Position numbers and translations under genes: made by a program. This document shows positions 44,010 to 53,152 of a DNA stretch of 64,000 nt, one piece after another (position 1 is the first letter of the stretch; each line of letters opens with the position of its first letter). The stretch is from NCBI RefSeq assembly GCF_001984035.1, contig NZ_CP019449.1, forward strand, positions 2,170,001 through 2,234,000, written 5' to 3'. The notes beneath the pieces are model-generated. The model was not told the origin of the DNA and made no database searches. It saw only the letters and a program-made list of their open reading frames with translations. Source of the DNA: Sphingopyxis sp. QXT-31. Its GTDB lineage: Bacteria > Pseudomonadota > Alphaproteobacteria > Sphingomonadales > Sphingomonadaceae.

Positions 44010-44228
44010 GCCCAGCTGGAGACAGGCAAATCTCCGAATAGCCGGTAGCGGTCGTTCCGCTTCTAGAGCCAAGGTTCGAAAGCGGTCTTTGCAGACCGGT
44101 CGCCATCTTTTCTATTTTGTGGAACATTGAGGTTAATTTTATCAGCCTGTTTCGCACAAATGCTTCAGCGTAAACCGACCTCGCCCCGAACGGATCGGGA
44201 AGACAGTTTAGCAACAGGAGCTTCAGCC

Positions 44229-44888
44229 ATGTCGACCAAAGCCACCCCGACCCCCGCCAAAGCGCTGCTGGATCCCAGCAACCATGCGCTGGTCCTTATC
44301 GATTTCCAGTCGCAGATGGCCTTCGCCACCAAGTCGATCCCCGCCGAACTGCTGCGCAACAACGCTGCGCTCGTCGCCAATGGCGCCGCCGGCTTCAACG
44401 TCCCGACCATCCTGACCACGGTCGCCGAAAAGAGTTTCTCGGGTCCGATGTTCGACGAGATCACCGAAGCTTTCCCGGGCCAGAAGCTGCTCGACCGCAC
44501 CAGCATGAACACCTGGGAAGACGCAGCGGTGATCGACGAGATCAACCGCATCGGCAAGGACCGCATCGTCTTCGCCGGCCTGTGGACCTCGGTCTGCATC
44601 GTCGGCCCCGTGCTCTCGGCGCTCGAACAGGGCTATGAAGCCTATGTCATCACCGACGCCAGCGGCGACATTTCGGAAGAAGCGCATGAGCGCGCCGTCG
44701 AACGCATGGCGCAGGCCGGCGCGAGGCCGATCACCGCGCTGCAATATCTGCTCGAGCTGCAGCGCGACTGGGCGCGCGCCGAAACCTATGACCTGACCAC
44801 CGGCATCGCCCGCAAATGGGGCGGCGCCTACGGCCTCGGCATCACCTATGCCAAAACGATGTTCGGTGCCTCCGAAGGCGGTCACTGA
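44229..44888 (+). CDS. Isochorismatase-like hydrolase (YcaC-type)
   Basis: This 219-residue cysteine hydrolase belongs to the isochorismatase-like family. The catalytic Asp is in LVLIDFQSQM and the nucleophilic Cys in GLWTSVCIVGPVLSAL. The stretch LLDRTSMNTWEDAAV matches the YcaC subgroup, whose substrates are unknown. The ATG at 44229 follows CAGGAG; the frame upstream (from 44127) is discarded. It is the first gene of a seven-gene plus-strand operon. The 76-bp gap to the next gene has no terminator. Confidence 0.87.
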   Translation: MSTKATPTPAKALLDPSNHALVLIDFQSQMAFATKSIPAELLRNNAALVANGAAGFNVPTILTTVAEKSFSGPMFDEITEAFPGQKLLDRTSMNTWEDAAVIDEINRIGKDRIVFAGLWTSVCIVGPVLSALEQGYEAYVITDASGDISEEAHERAVERMAQAGARPITALQYLLELQRDWARAETYDLTTGIARKWGGAYGLGITYAKTMFGASEGGH

Positions 44889-44964
44889 TAGTCTCGGGAC
44901 CGGGCGCTTTCCGCCCGGCCCGCTTTCCTATCCATCCACGCACAGCGAAACGAAGGAATTCCCC

Positions 44965-45801
44965 ATGGCCTATGTTACCACCAAGGACGGCGTCGAAATC
45001 TTCTACAAGGACTGGGGACCGAAGGATGCCCAGCCCATCGTTTTTCATCATGGCTGGCCGCTGTCGTCGGACGATTGGGACGCGCAGATGCTGTTCTTCC
45101 TCGCGAACGGCTATCGCGTCGTTGCGCACGACCGCCGCGGCCACGGCCGATCGGAACAGGTGAGCGAGGGTCATGACATGGATCACTATGCGGCGGACGC
45201 CGCGGCTGTGATGGAGCACCTCGACCTCAAAAACGCGGTTCATATCGGACACTCGACCGGCGGCGGCGAAGTCGCCGCCTATGTCGCCCGCTATGGCATT
45301 CCGCAGGGCCGCGTCGCCAAGGCGGTTCTCGTATCGGCGGTCCCGCCGATCATGCTGAAAACCGAACGTTATCCGGGTGGCCTGCCGATCGATGTATTCG
45401 ACGGCATCCGCAGCGAACTCGCGGCCAATCGCTCGAAATTCTTCCGCGACCTGCCCTCGGGCCCCTTCTACGGTTTCAACCGCGAGGGCGCGAACATCAT
45501 TCCCGCGGTGATCGACAATTGGTGGCGCCAGGGCATGATGGGCAGCGCCAAGGCGCATTATGAAGGCGTGAAGGCCTTTTCGGAAACCGACCAGACCGAC
45601 GATCTGAAGGCGATCGGCGTGCCGACACTCGTCCTCCACGGCGACGACGACCAGGTCGTCCCCTATAAAAACGCTGGCGTCCTGCAGGCCGAAATCCTGC
45701 CAAACGCGACGCTCAAAATCTACGAAGGCTTCAGCCACGGGATGCTGACGGTCAACGCCGACGTCATCAATCCCGACCTGCTCGCCTTCGTGCAGACCTG
45801 A
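44965..45801 (+). CDS. Alpha/beta hydrolase, cofactor-free chloroperoxidase type
   Basis: This 278-residue protein is close to bacterial non-haem haloperoxidases/arylesterases with perhydrolase activity. The nucleophile elbow GHSTGGG (about 96-102), the acid in LHGDDDQVVP and the His in GFSHGM form the triad. FHHGWPLSSDDWDAQMLFF is the family's oxyanion-loop signature. The ATG at 44965 follows GAAGGAAT. It has no signal peptide. It is probably cotranscribed with the isochorismatase-like gene and xapX. Confidence 0.9.
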   Translation: MAYVTTKDGVEIFYKDWGPKDAQPIVFHHGWPLSSDDWDAQMLFFLANGYRVVAHDRRGHGRSEQVSEGHDMDHYAADAAAVMEHLDLKNAVHIGHSTGGGEVAAYVARYGIPQGRVAKAVLVSAVPPIMLKTERYPGGLPIDVFDGIRSELAANRSKFFRDLPSGPFYGFNREGANIIPAVIDNWWRQGMMGSAKAHYEGVKAFSETDQTDDLKAIGVPTLVLHGDDDQVVPYKNAGVLQAEILPNATLKIYEGFSHGMLTVNADVINPDLLAFVQT

Positions 45802-45824
45802 GGCATAAAGAGGGAGAACGGACG

Positions 45825-46073
45825 ATGAAGATTTACCTGGTCTCGCTCGGTGCCGGACTTCTGGTCGGTATCGTCTACAGCCTGCTCGGCGTCCGTTCTC
45901 CCGCCCCGCCGATCGTCGCGCTCGTCGGCCTCGCCGGAATCCTGCTCGGCGAACAGATCGTGCCGGTTGCCAAGCGACTTGCCGACCGGATCGAACTCGT
46001 TCGCTATTTTCACGAAGATTGTGCCCCGCAGATATTGGGGACGCCGTCCACCGCCAAGGAGCGCGACGCATGA
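45825..46073 (+). CDS. XapX-domain small membrane protein
   Basis: This 82-residue protein carries the XapX (DUF1427) domain: two membrane helices (IYLVSLGAGLLVGIVYSLLG and PPIVALVGLAGILLGEQIVP), with the conserved GVRSPAPP between them. Function is unknown; such genes recur in oxidative-stress and amidohydrolase operons. The stop overlaps the next start (ATGA). Confidence 0.85.
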   Translation: MKIYLVSLGAGLLVGIVYSLLGVRSPAPPIVALVGLAGILLGEQIVPVAKRLADRIELVRYFHEDCAPQILGTPSTAKERDA

Positions 46074-48001
46074 ACCCGATCACCCGCCGCCGGGCGCTCG
46101 CCGGTGCCGCTACGACAGCCCTTCTCACCGCCACGGAAAGTCTTGCCATGACCCAGCCCGACCTCGTCATCGTCAACGCCAAAGTGACCACGCTCGACAA
46201 GGCCAATCCCGAGGCGCAGGCGGTCGCTATCCGCGGGGGCAGATTCCTGAGCGTCGGCAGCGAGCGGGGGGTCCGCGCCGCCGCCGGTCCCGATGCGACC
46301 GTCATCGATGCGAAAGGCCGCCGCCTGATCCCCGGCCTCATCGACAGCCACATCCACGTCATCCGCGGCGGGCTGAACTATAACATGGAGCTGCGCTGGG
46401 ACGGCGTGCCGAGCCTTGCCGACGCGATGGCAATGCTGAAGCGCCAGGCGGCGAACACCCCGTCGCCGCAATGGGTACGCGTCGTCGGCGGCTTCACCGA
46501 GCATCAGTTCGCCGAAAAGCGCCTGCCGACGCTCGACGAAATCAACGTCGCGGCGCCCGAGACGCCAGTCTTCATCCTGCACCTCTATGACCGCGCGCTC
46601 CTCAATGCCGCCGCGCTGCGAGCGGTGGGCTACACCAAGGACACGCCGAACCCGCCAGGCGGCGAAATCGTCCGCGACGCCGCCGGCAACCCGACGGGCC
46701 TGCTGCTCGCGCAGCCCAACGCGACGATCCTCTATGCGACGCTGGCCAAGGGGCCGAAGCTGCCCGAGGACTATCAGGTCAATTCGACGAAGCATTTCAT
46801 GCGCGAGCTCAATTCGCTCGGCGTCACCAGCGTGATCGACGCGGGCGGCGGCTTCCAGAATTATCCCGACGATTACCAGATTATCGAAAAGCTGCACAAG
46901 GACGGCGAGATGACGCTGCGCATCGCGTACAATCTCTTCACGCAAAAGCCGAAAGAAGAGCTCAAGGATTTTGCGACCTGGTCTAGCCAAGTAAAGCCTG
47001 GCGATGGCGACGATACCTACCGTCACAATGGCGCGGGCGAGATGCTCGTCTATTCGGCCGCGGATTTCGAGGATTTCCGCGTCGAGCGGCCCGACATGCC
47101 GGCGAACATGGAAAGCGACCTCGAGCCCGTGGTGCGCCTGCTCGCCGAACGTAAATGGCCGTGGCGCCTCCACGCGACCTATGACCAGACGATCGGCCGC
47201 GCGCTCGACGTGTTCGAAAAGGTCAACAGGGACATCCCGCTTCAGGGTCTCAACTGGTTCTTCGACCATGCCGAGACGATCAGCGAGCGCAATATCGATC
47301 GCATTGCAGCACTCGGCGGCGGCATCGCACTCCAGCACCGAATGATGTTCCAAGGCGAATATTTCATCGAACGCTATGGCGCCAAGGCGGCAGAGGCGAC
47401 CCCGCCGATCAAGCGGATGATGGAAGCCGGCATCCCGGTCGGCGCCGGGACCGACGCGACGCGCGTCGCGAGCTATAATCCGTGGGTCTCGCTCTCGTGG
47501 CTCGTCACCGGCAAGACGCTCGGCGGCACAACGCTCTATCCCGTTCGCAACCGGCTCGACCGCGAAACCGCGCTGCGCCTCTGGACCGAAAAGAACACAT
47601 GGTTCTCGAACGAGGTCGGCAAGAAGGGCCAGATCAAGGCTGGCCAGCTCGCCGATCTCGCACTGCTGTCGGACGATTATTTCGGTGTCGCCGACAGCGA
47701 GATCGTCCATCTGCGTTCGGTGCTCACCATCCTCGGCGGCAAGGTCGTGCATGGCGAAGGCGACTACGGTCCGATCGCCCCCGCTTTGCCCAAGCCGATG
47801 CCCGAATGGTCGCCGGTCGCGACCTTCGGCGGCCATTATCGCAGGCCCGAAGGCGCCCAGAAGATGGCAGCGGCGTGCGGCTGCGCGAGCGCGTGCAACG
47901 TCCATGGCCACGACCATGCCGCGGCGCTCGGCGCCAACGTGCCTGCCGCCGACGTCCAGGACTTCTGGGGCGCCTTCGGCTGCGGCTGTTGGGCGGTCTG
48001 A
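46070..48001 (+). CDS. Tat-exported YtcJ-like amidohydrolase with Cys/His-rich tail
   Basis: This is a metal-dependent hydrolase of the amidohydrolase_3/YtcJ family, 643 residues long. A twin-arginine signal (TRRRALAGAATTALL) starts it. The metal-binding HxH is in LIDSHIHV (His94, His96), and further ligands lie in FDHAETI and GAGTDATRV. The last 45 residues or so form an unusual extension with CGCASAC, HGHDH and CGC, absent from typical YtcJ proteins and likely to bind metal. The start overlaps xapX. The substrate is unknown. Confidence 0.88.
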   Translation: MNPITRRRALAGAATTALLTATESLAMTQPDLVIVNAKVTTLDKANPEAQAVAIRGGRFLSVGSERGVRAAAGPDATVIDAKGRRLIPGLIDSHIHVIRGGLNYNMELRWDGVPSLADAMAMLKRQAANTPSPQWVRVVGGFTEHQFAEKRLPTLDEINVAAPETPVFILHLYDRALLNAAALRAVGYTKDTPNPPGGEIVRDAAGNPTGLLLAQPNATILYATLAKGPKLPEDYQVNSTKHFMRELNSLGVTSVIDAGGGFQNYPDDYQIIEKLHKDGEMTLRIAYNLFTQKPKEELKDFATWSSQVKPGDGDDTYRHNGAGEMLVYSAADFEDFRVERPDMPANMESDLEPVVRLLAERKWPWRLHATYDQTIGRALDVFEKVNRDIPLQGLNWFFDHAETISERNIDRIAALGGGIALQHRMMFQGEYFIERYGAKAAEATPPIKRMMEAGIPVGAGTDATRVASYNPWVSLSWLVTGKTLGGTTLYPVRNRLDRETALRLWTEKNTWFSNEVGKKGQIKAGQLADLALLSDDYFGVADSEIVHLRSVLTILGGKVVHGEGDYGPIAPALPKPMPEWSPVATFGGHYRRPEGAQKMAAACGCASACNVHGHDHAAALGANVPAADVQDFWGAFGCGCWAV

Positions 48002-48004
48002 GCG

Positions 48005-48427
48005 ATGATGGCGCCCGGCCCTGCCCCCGCTCTTGCGGCCCGCCTTCTCGGCGATCAACGCTTCGCGGTTCTCGCCTCGGCGCTTCTCACGCTTCCCTAC
48101 TGGACAAGCGGCTTCGCCAAGCTGCTCGATCTTCCGGGGGCGCTCGGTGAGGCGCGGCACTTCGGGCTCGAGCCGGCGATGCTGACCGTCGCCGCGACGG
48201 TCCTTGTCCAGATCGGCGGTTCGTTGCTTGTCATCCTCGGCCGTCAGGCCTGGGTCGGCGCGGGCGCACTCGGCGTGTTCACTGCGATCGCGACGCTGAT
48301 CGCCCACCCCTTCTGGGAGGTCACCGATCCGGTAGCGCGCTTCCACGAGCGCAACACGTTCCTCGAACATGTCGGGCTGATCGGCGGGCTGATGCTTGTC
48401 GCGATCCTGCGGACGCATAAATCATGA
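48005..48427 (+). CDS. DoxX-family membrane protein
   Basis: This 140-residue protein has four membrane helices in the DoxX pattern (LPYWTSGFAKLLDLPGALGE, VLVQIGGSLLVILG, FWEVTDPVARFHERNTFLEHVGLIGGLMLVAIL). DoxX-like proteins are linked to thiosulfate oxidation in archaea and to an oxidoreductase complex with SodA in mycobacteria; the role here is unknown. It starts three bases after the amidohydrolase stop and overlaps the MFS gene (ATGA). Confidence 0.87.
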   Translation: MMAPGPAPALAARLLGDQRFAVLASALLTLPYWTSGFAKLLDLPGALGEARHFGLEPAMLTVAATVLVQIGGSLLVILGRQAWVGAGALGVFTAIATLIAHPFWEVTDPVARFHERNTFLEHVGLIGGLMLVAILRTHKS

Positions 48428-50004
48428 CCGATACGGCCGCCTCTCCCCCTCGCCCGCTTGCCAGCCCGGTATTCCGCGCCCTCTGGATTGCGACCGTCGT
48501 TTCGAACATCGGCACTTGGATGCACGACGTCGGTGCGGGCTGGCTGATGACTTCGCTCTCGCCCGATCCGCTGATGGTCGCGCTGGTGCAGGCCGCAACG
48601 ACCTTTCCCATGTTCGTTCTCGCGCTTCCCGCGGGCGCACTCGCCGACATCGTCGACCGGCGGAAGCTGTTGATCGGCGCGCAGCTGTTCGGGCTGGCCG
48701 GCGCTGCCATCCTGTCGGCGCTGACGCTTGCGGGCCTCACCAACGCCTGGATCCTGCTCGCCTTCACCGCGACCATCGCGATCGGTGCAGCCTTCTCGGC
48801 GCCTGCCTTCCAGGCGATCGTCCCCGAACTCGTGCCCGGCCCGGCCCTGCAGCAAGCGGTCGCGCTCAATTCGCTCGGCGTCAATATCGCCCGCGCGATC
48901 GGCCCGGCGTTCGGCGGCCTGATCATCGCCGCCTCGGGACCCGCAGCGGTCTTCGCGGTCAATGCCCTGTCGATCCTTGGCATCCTCGTCGTCCTCGCCC
49001 GCTGGCGCCGGATCGCGCCCGGCCGGCACCTCCCCGCCGAACATATGGTCGGCGCGATGCGCGCGGGTCTGCGGTACGCGATGCGTGCGCCCGAGCTCAA
49101 GGTCGTGCTGGTCCGCTCGGTCGGCTTCTTCCTTTTTGCGAGCGGCCTCTGGGCGCTCCTCCCGATCATCGCGCGGCGCGATCTGGGGCTCGGCCCGCTA
49201 GGCTATGGCGGCCTTCTGACCTTTATGGGACTGGGCGCGATCAGCGGCGCGATGGTCATGCCGCGGCTTCGCGGCAAGATCGGTACGAACGCAATCACCC
49301 TCGCCGCCTCGATCCTGCTCGCCATCGCGATGGCCGGACTCTCGCAATCGGCGCAATTCGCCGCCGCTGCCGCAACGCTGTTCGTCGCGGGCCTCGCGTG
49401 GATCGCGATGATGGCCTCGCTCAACGGCGGCGCGCAGGCGACGTCGCCTGGCTGGGTCAAGGCGCGCGCGCTCGCGATCTACCTCCTCGTCTTCCAGGGA
49501 TCGATGACGGCGGGCTCGACCTTATGGGGTTCGGTCGCGTCGCAAATCGGCGTCCCCTCGACCCTGCTCGTCGCGGCCTCGCTGCTCGTCGCGGCTAGCT
49601 TGTTCCTCGGTTGGCGCTTCCCGCTCGACAAGGCGAGCACGCTCGATCTCGCACCCTCGGCGCACTGGCCCGCCCCGATCGTCGATGGCGCTGTCGAGCA
49701 TGACAGCGGCCCGGTCCTCGTCACGATCGAATATCGCGTCGATCCGGCAAAGCTCTCCGAATTTTTCACCGCCGTCCAGGAGATGCGTCGCATCCGTCGC
49801 CGCGACGGCGCCATTCACTGGGGCGTTTACGAGGATACGGCCAACCCGGGCACCGTCATCGAGACCTTCACCGTCGAAAGCTGGCTCGAGCATCTCCGCC
49901 AGCACGACCGCGTGACCAACGCCGACCGCGTGCAGCAGGACGCGCTCGCCGCCTATCTGACCGGCGACGCTCCGCCGGTGGTACGCCATTTCGTCACGCG
50001 CTGA
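48424..50004 (+). CDS. MFS exporter fused to an ABM-like domain
   Basis: Residues 1-400 form an EntS-like (MFS_3) exporter with about 12 helices. It has the typical start SPVFRALWIATVVSNIGTWMHDVGAGWLM and the inner motif GALADIVDRRKLLIG. Residues about 430-526 are soluble (VLVTIEYRVDPAKLSEFFTAVQEMRRI... IHWGVYED... ETFTVESWLEHLRQHDRV) and match the antibiotic-biosynthesis-monooxygenase/dimeric ferredoxin-like fold. Such fusions are known in this MFS subgroup. It probably exports a small compound made or handled by the operon. It overlaps both neighbours. Confidence 0.85.
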   Translation: MTDTAASPPRPLASPVFRALWIATVVSNIGTWMHDVGAGWLMTSLSPDPLMVALVQAATTFPMFVLALPAGALADIVDRRKLLIGAQLFGLAGAAILSALTLAGLTNAWILLAFTATIAIGAAFSAPAFQAIVPELVPGPALQQAVALNSLGVNIARAIGPAFGGLIIAASGPAAVFAVNALSILGILVVLARWRRIAPGRHLPAEHMVGAMRAGLRYAMRAPELKVVLVRSVGFFLFASGLWALLPIIARRDLGLGPLGYGGLLTFMGLGAISGAMVMPRLRGKIGTNAITLAASILLAIAMAGLSQSAQFAAAAATLFVAGLAWIAMMASLNGGAQATSPGWVKARALAIYLLVFQGSMTAGSTLWGSVASQIGVPSTLLVAASLLVAASLFLGWRFPLDKASTLDLAPSAHWPAPIVDGAVEHDSGPVLVTIEYRVDPAKLSEFFTAVQEMRRIRRRDGAIHWGVYEDTANPGTVIETFTVESWLEHLRQHDRVTNADRVQQDALAAYLTGDAPPVVRHFVTR

Positions 50005-51362
50005 TGCGCCTTCCCCTGCTTCTCGCGGCGCTCGCCCCCGGGGCCGCCCTCGCGCAATCGGTCGAGCAGACCAATTTGCGCTATGACGAGGACTGGTCGG
50101 TGCTAAGCGACGAACCGCGCGAAGGCTGGCGGCAGTCCAAATATGTGCCGCTCGACGCAAGCGGAGATGCCTATCTGACCCTCGGCGGCCAAGCCCGCGC
50201 GCGTTTCGAAGGGTTCGACGACAATCTGTGGGGCGACCCGCCCGCGCCCGACGACGGCTATCTGTGGCTCCGCGTCATGCCCCACGCCGACCTCCACGTC
50301 GGCCCTGCGCGTGTCTTCGTGCAGGGCATCGCGGGCTATGTGCGCGGCGTCGGGGCCGGCAAGGGGCCGGCCGACGAAACAGGGATCGATTTGTTGCAGG
50401 GCTTCGGCGACATCAGGCTGAAGCTCGGCACAGACAGCAGCCTCACGCTGCGCGCCGGTCGCGAGCTTGTCGCGCTCGGGTCGGAACGGCTTGTCGGTAT
50501 TCGCTACGGCCCGAACATCCCGCAGGCCTTTGACGGCGTTCGGGCGATCGCCGACCATGGTCCGATCCGCGTCGACGCCTTCCGTCTCCGTCCCGTCGCG
50601 ATCGGTGCCGGCAATTTCGACGACCGGACGTCGAATACGCGGCGGCTCGACGGCATTTACGCGACGCTGGCAGCCGCGCCCAGCATCGGTATCGACGCTT
50701 ACTGGCTCGGTTACCAAAATGAAGAGGCCAGATTTGCCGGTCGCACCGGACGCGAGACCCGCGACACTGTTGGCCTGCGCTTCTTCGGCAAGCGCGGCGA
50801 TCTCGGCTGGAATTGGGAGGCGATGCTCCAGCGCGGTCATTTCGACGGTGCCCGCATCCGCGCCTGGTCGCCCGCCACCGAGACCGCATGGAGCTTTCCG
50901 CATGCGCCGCTCAAACCGGGCCTTCGCCTTCGTGCCAATATCGCCAGCGGCGACCGCGATGCCACCGACGATCGCCTCGGCACCTTCAACGCCCCTTTTC
51001 CCAAAGGAAAATACTTCGGCGAGCTATCACCGATCGGTCCACGCAATATCCTGAACTTACATCCCAGCGTCGATTTCGATCTGGGCAAGGGCGTGACCTT
51101 CGAACTGACGGCCGCGCGCTTCTGGCGCGAAAGCCGCGGCGACGGCATCTACGACATCCCGGGCAGCCTGATCCGTCCCGCGGGAGCCAGCGACGCGCGC
51201 TATATCGGCGACCAGATCGAGATTTCGGCGGGCTGGCAGGTAAGCGCCCTCCTGTCCTTCACCGCATCGCTCTCGGCCTTCCGTCCAGGCGCCTTCATTC
51301 GCGACACCGGCCCCGCGCGGACGATCCATATGATCGGCGCCGAGGCGATGCTAAAGCTTTAA
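50004..51362 (+). CDS. Alginate-export-family outer-membrane porin
   Basis: This 452-residue outer-membrane beta-barrel has a cleavable signal (MRLPLLLAALAPGAALA, cut before QSVEQ). The sequence shows strand patterns of the alginate_exp family (TLGGQARARFEGFDDNLWGD, LRAGRELVALGSERLVGIRYGPN, FDGVRAI) and an aromatic C-terminal strand. These proteins form channels for organic acids and sugars. The start overlaps the MFS stop by one base. Its last four bases overlap the end of the convergent lysR gene. Confidence 0.85.
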   Translation: MRLPLLLAALAPGAALAQSVEQTNLRYDEDWSVLSDEPREGWRQSKYVPLDASGDAYLTLGGQARARFEGFDDNLWGDPPAPDDGYLWLRVMPHADLHVGPARVFVQGIAGYVRGVGAGKGPADETGIDLLQGFGDIRLKLGTDSSLTLRAGRELVALGSERLVGIRYGPNIPQAFDGVRAIADHGPIRVDAFRLRPVAIGAGNFDDRTSNTRRLDGIYATLAAAPSIGIDAYWLGYQNEEARFAGRTGRETRDTVGLRFFGKRGDLGWNWEAMLQRGHFDGARIRAWSPATETAWSFPHAPLKPGLRLRANIASGDRDATDDRLGTFNAPFPKGKYFGELSPIGPRNILNLHPSVDFDLGKGVTFELTAARFWRESRGDGIYDIPGSLIRPAGASDARYIGDQIEISAGWQVSALLSFTASLSAFRPGAFIRDTGPARTIHMIGAEAMLKL

Positions 51363-52318
51363 AGATCGATCATCCCGGCGCGTTCGGCATCGTGCTGGCC
51401 GAGGACGACAAACTGTTCGAGCAGCCACGATGCTGCCGGCCCCGGCGGCGTATCGCGGCGCCAGACGCCCGCGAAACGATAGGTACCCCCCGGATGGTCG
51501 GGCATCGCCAGCTGGACGAGCGTTCCCGCGACCAGATCGGGCTCGATCATCGGCAATGGCATGTTCCCCCACCCAATCCCTTCGCGCAGCAACGCATGCT
51601 TGGCGCCGAGGTCGGCGAGACGCCAGGTCTTGGGGCTCATCACCGAATAGTCGCGCCCTTCGGTAAAGCGCGAACGGTCGGTCAGGACGAGCTGCGTATA
51701 ATCGCGCCCCGCTCGGGGGGGGATGCGCTCCATCCGGCCGAGCGGATGGTCGGGGGCCGCCACCGGGACCATGGAAATCGACCCCGCGGCGACGCATTCG
51801 ACACCCTCGACCCCGGCCGCTAACGGCCCCGATATGCCGAGGATCGCCTTGCGATCGAGCACCATCGCGGTGATGGCGCCGAGCGCTTCGACATGAAGCC
51901 GGAGCTGCACCGTCGGAAACTCGGCGGCAAAGGCGCGCAGCACACGGCCGAGCCGCTCCGACGGCAACATCACGTCGACCGCAAGATCGACCTCGGCCTC
52001 CAGTCCGTCGAGCATCCCCTTCACCTTGGCGCGCAAGCCGTCGATGCCGGCCGAAATCGCCCGCGCTTCTGACAAGAGCGCGCGGCCCGCGACGGTCAGT
52101 TGCGGCTTGCGCGTCCCCTCGCGCTCGAAGAGCGTCAGGCCGAGCTGCGCCTCGAGATTGGAAATGCCGTAGCTGATCACCGAAACGGCGCGATTGAGCC
52201 GGCGCCCCGCCGCCGCGAAACTGCCCGTGTCGACAATCGCGAGGAAGATGCGAAGCTGGTCCAGCGTCGGCGTGCCCGGGTTGTTAACTTTTCCATTTCC
52301 TCGAACGTTTCGAAGCAA
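51359..52318 (-). CDS. LysR-family transcriptional regulator
   Basis: The N-terminal winged helix is clear: PTLDQLRIFLAIVDTGSFAAAGRRLNRAVSVISYGISNLEAQLGLTLF (written here as the HTH of about 48 residues in fragments: TLDQLRIFLAIV, FAAAGRRLNR, SNLEAQLGLTLFER). The periplasmic-protein-like effector domain follows and ends near QFVVLGQHDAERAG. The start is uncertain: no ATG lies near the HTH, and a TTG at 52318 (after GTGGGAT) is preferred over the far ATG at 52462, which overlaps pirin 1. It diverges from pirin 1 and converges on the porin gene, so it may control both units. Confidence 0.85.
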   Translation of the reverse strand: MLRNVRGNGKVNNPGTPTLDQLRIFLAIVDTGSFAAAGRRLNRAVSVISYGISNLEAQLGLTLFEREGTRKPQLTVAGRALLSEARAISAGIDGLRAKVKGMLDGLEAEVDLAVDVMLPSERLGRVLRAFAAEFPTVQLRLHVEALGAITAMVLDRKAILGISGPLAAGVEGVECVAAGSISMVPVAAPDHPLGRMERIPPRAGRDYTQLVLTDRSRFTEGRDYSVMSPKTWRLADLGAKHALLREGIGWGNMPLPMIEPDLVAGTLVQLAMPDHPGGTYRFAGVWRRDTPPGPAASWLLEQFVVLGQHDAERAGMIDL

Positions 52319-52400
52319 TTTATCCCACTGAACCAAATGGGCTGCAATGCCTAAATTCTGTTCAACGGCGGCCGACCCCGGCGCGCCACGGAGATAGAAA

Positions 52401-53099
52401 ATGATCGAACTTCGTCCTTTCGACAGCCTCGGCGGTGCCAACCACGGCTGGCTCGACGCCAAACATCACTTCTCGTTCGCGGGCTATCATGATCCCGCGC
52501 GCACGAGCTGGGGCAGCCTGCGCGTCTGGAACGACGACACGATCGCGCCGCAGACCGGCTTCCCGCCGCATCCGCACCGCGACATGGAAATCATCACCTA
52601 TGTCCGCGAAGGCGCGATCACGCATCAGGACAACCTTGGCAACAAGGGCCGCACCGAAGCGGGCGACGTCCAGGTCATGAGCGCCGGCACCGGCATCCGC
52701 CATTCGGAATATAATCTGGAAGACGTTACCACGAAAATCTTCCAGATCTGGATCATCCCGACCCGCGACGGCGAAGCGCCGCAGTGGGGCGCCAAGCCTT
52801 TCCCCAAGGGCGAACGGTCGGGCAAGTTCGTGACGCTCGCGTCGGGCTATGAAAACGACAATGACGCGCTGCCTATCCGCACCGACGCCCGCGTGGTCGG
52901 CGCCACTTTGCTGGCTGGCGAGACCGCCGAATATCCGCTCGGCAAAGACCGCAAGGCCTATCTCGTCCCGGCCAAGGGCGCAGTCCAGATCGACGACGTC
53001 CGGGTGAATGCCCGCGACGGCGCTGCGATCAGCGATATGGACGTGCTGCGCGTGACCGCGATCGAGGATAGCGAAATCGTCCTCGTCGACGCTGCCTGA
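52401..53099 (+). CDS. Pirin family protein (YhhW-like) 1
   Basis: Pirins are bicupin proteins; E. coli YhhW degrades quercetin, others sense redox state. This 232-residue protein has the metal-binding cupin motif GFPPHPHRDMEIITYV (HxH about 57-59) and MSAGTGIRHSEYN (second His, with a Glu about 12 residues earlier in the fold). The C-terminal cupin is diverged. It is the first gene of a pair under the LysR divergent region and is 50 bp from pirin 2. Confidence 0.9.
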   Translation: MIELRPFDSLGGANHGWLDAKHHFSFAGYHDPARTSWGSLRVWNDDTIAPQTGFPPHPHRDMEIITYVREGAITHQDNLGNKGRTEAGDVQVMSAGTGIRHSEYNLEDVTTKIFQIWIIPTRDGEAPQWGAKPFPKGERSGKFVTLASGYENDNDALPIRTDARVVGATLLAGETAEYPLGKDRKAYLVPAKGAVQIDDVRVNARDGAAISDMDVLRVTAIEDSEIVLVDAA

Positions 53100-53152
53100 C
53101 AATGACCGGAGCGCCGCCTGTCAGGCGGCGCTCCATCTTCCGGGAGAGAGCC

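Noticed and set aside
46010..48418. An 802-codon minus-strand frame under the amidohydrolase and DoxX genes
   Set aside because: The plus-strand genes have clear motifs and overlaps; the antisense product is Arg/Glu/Asp-rich noise.
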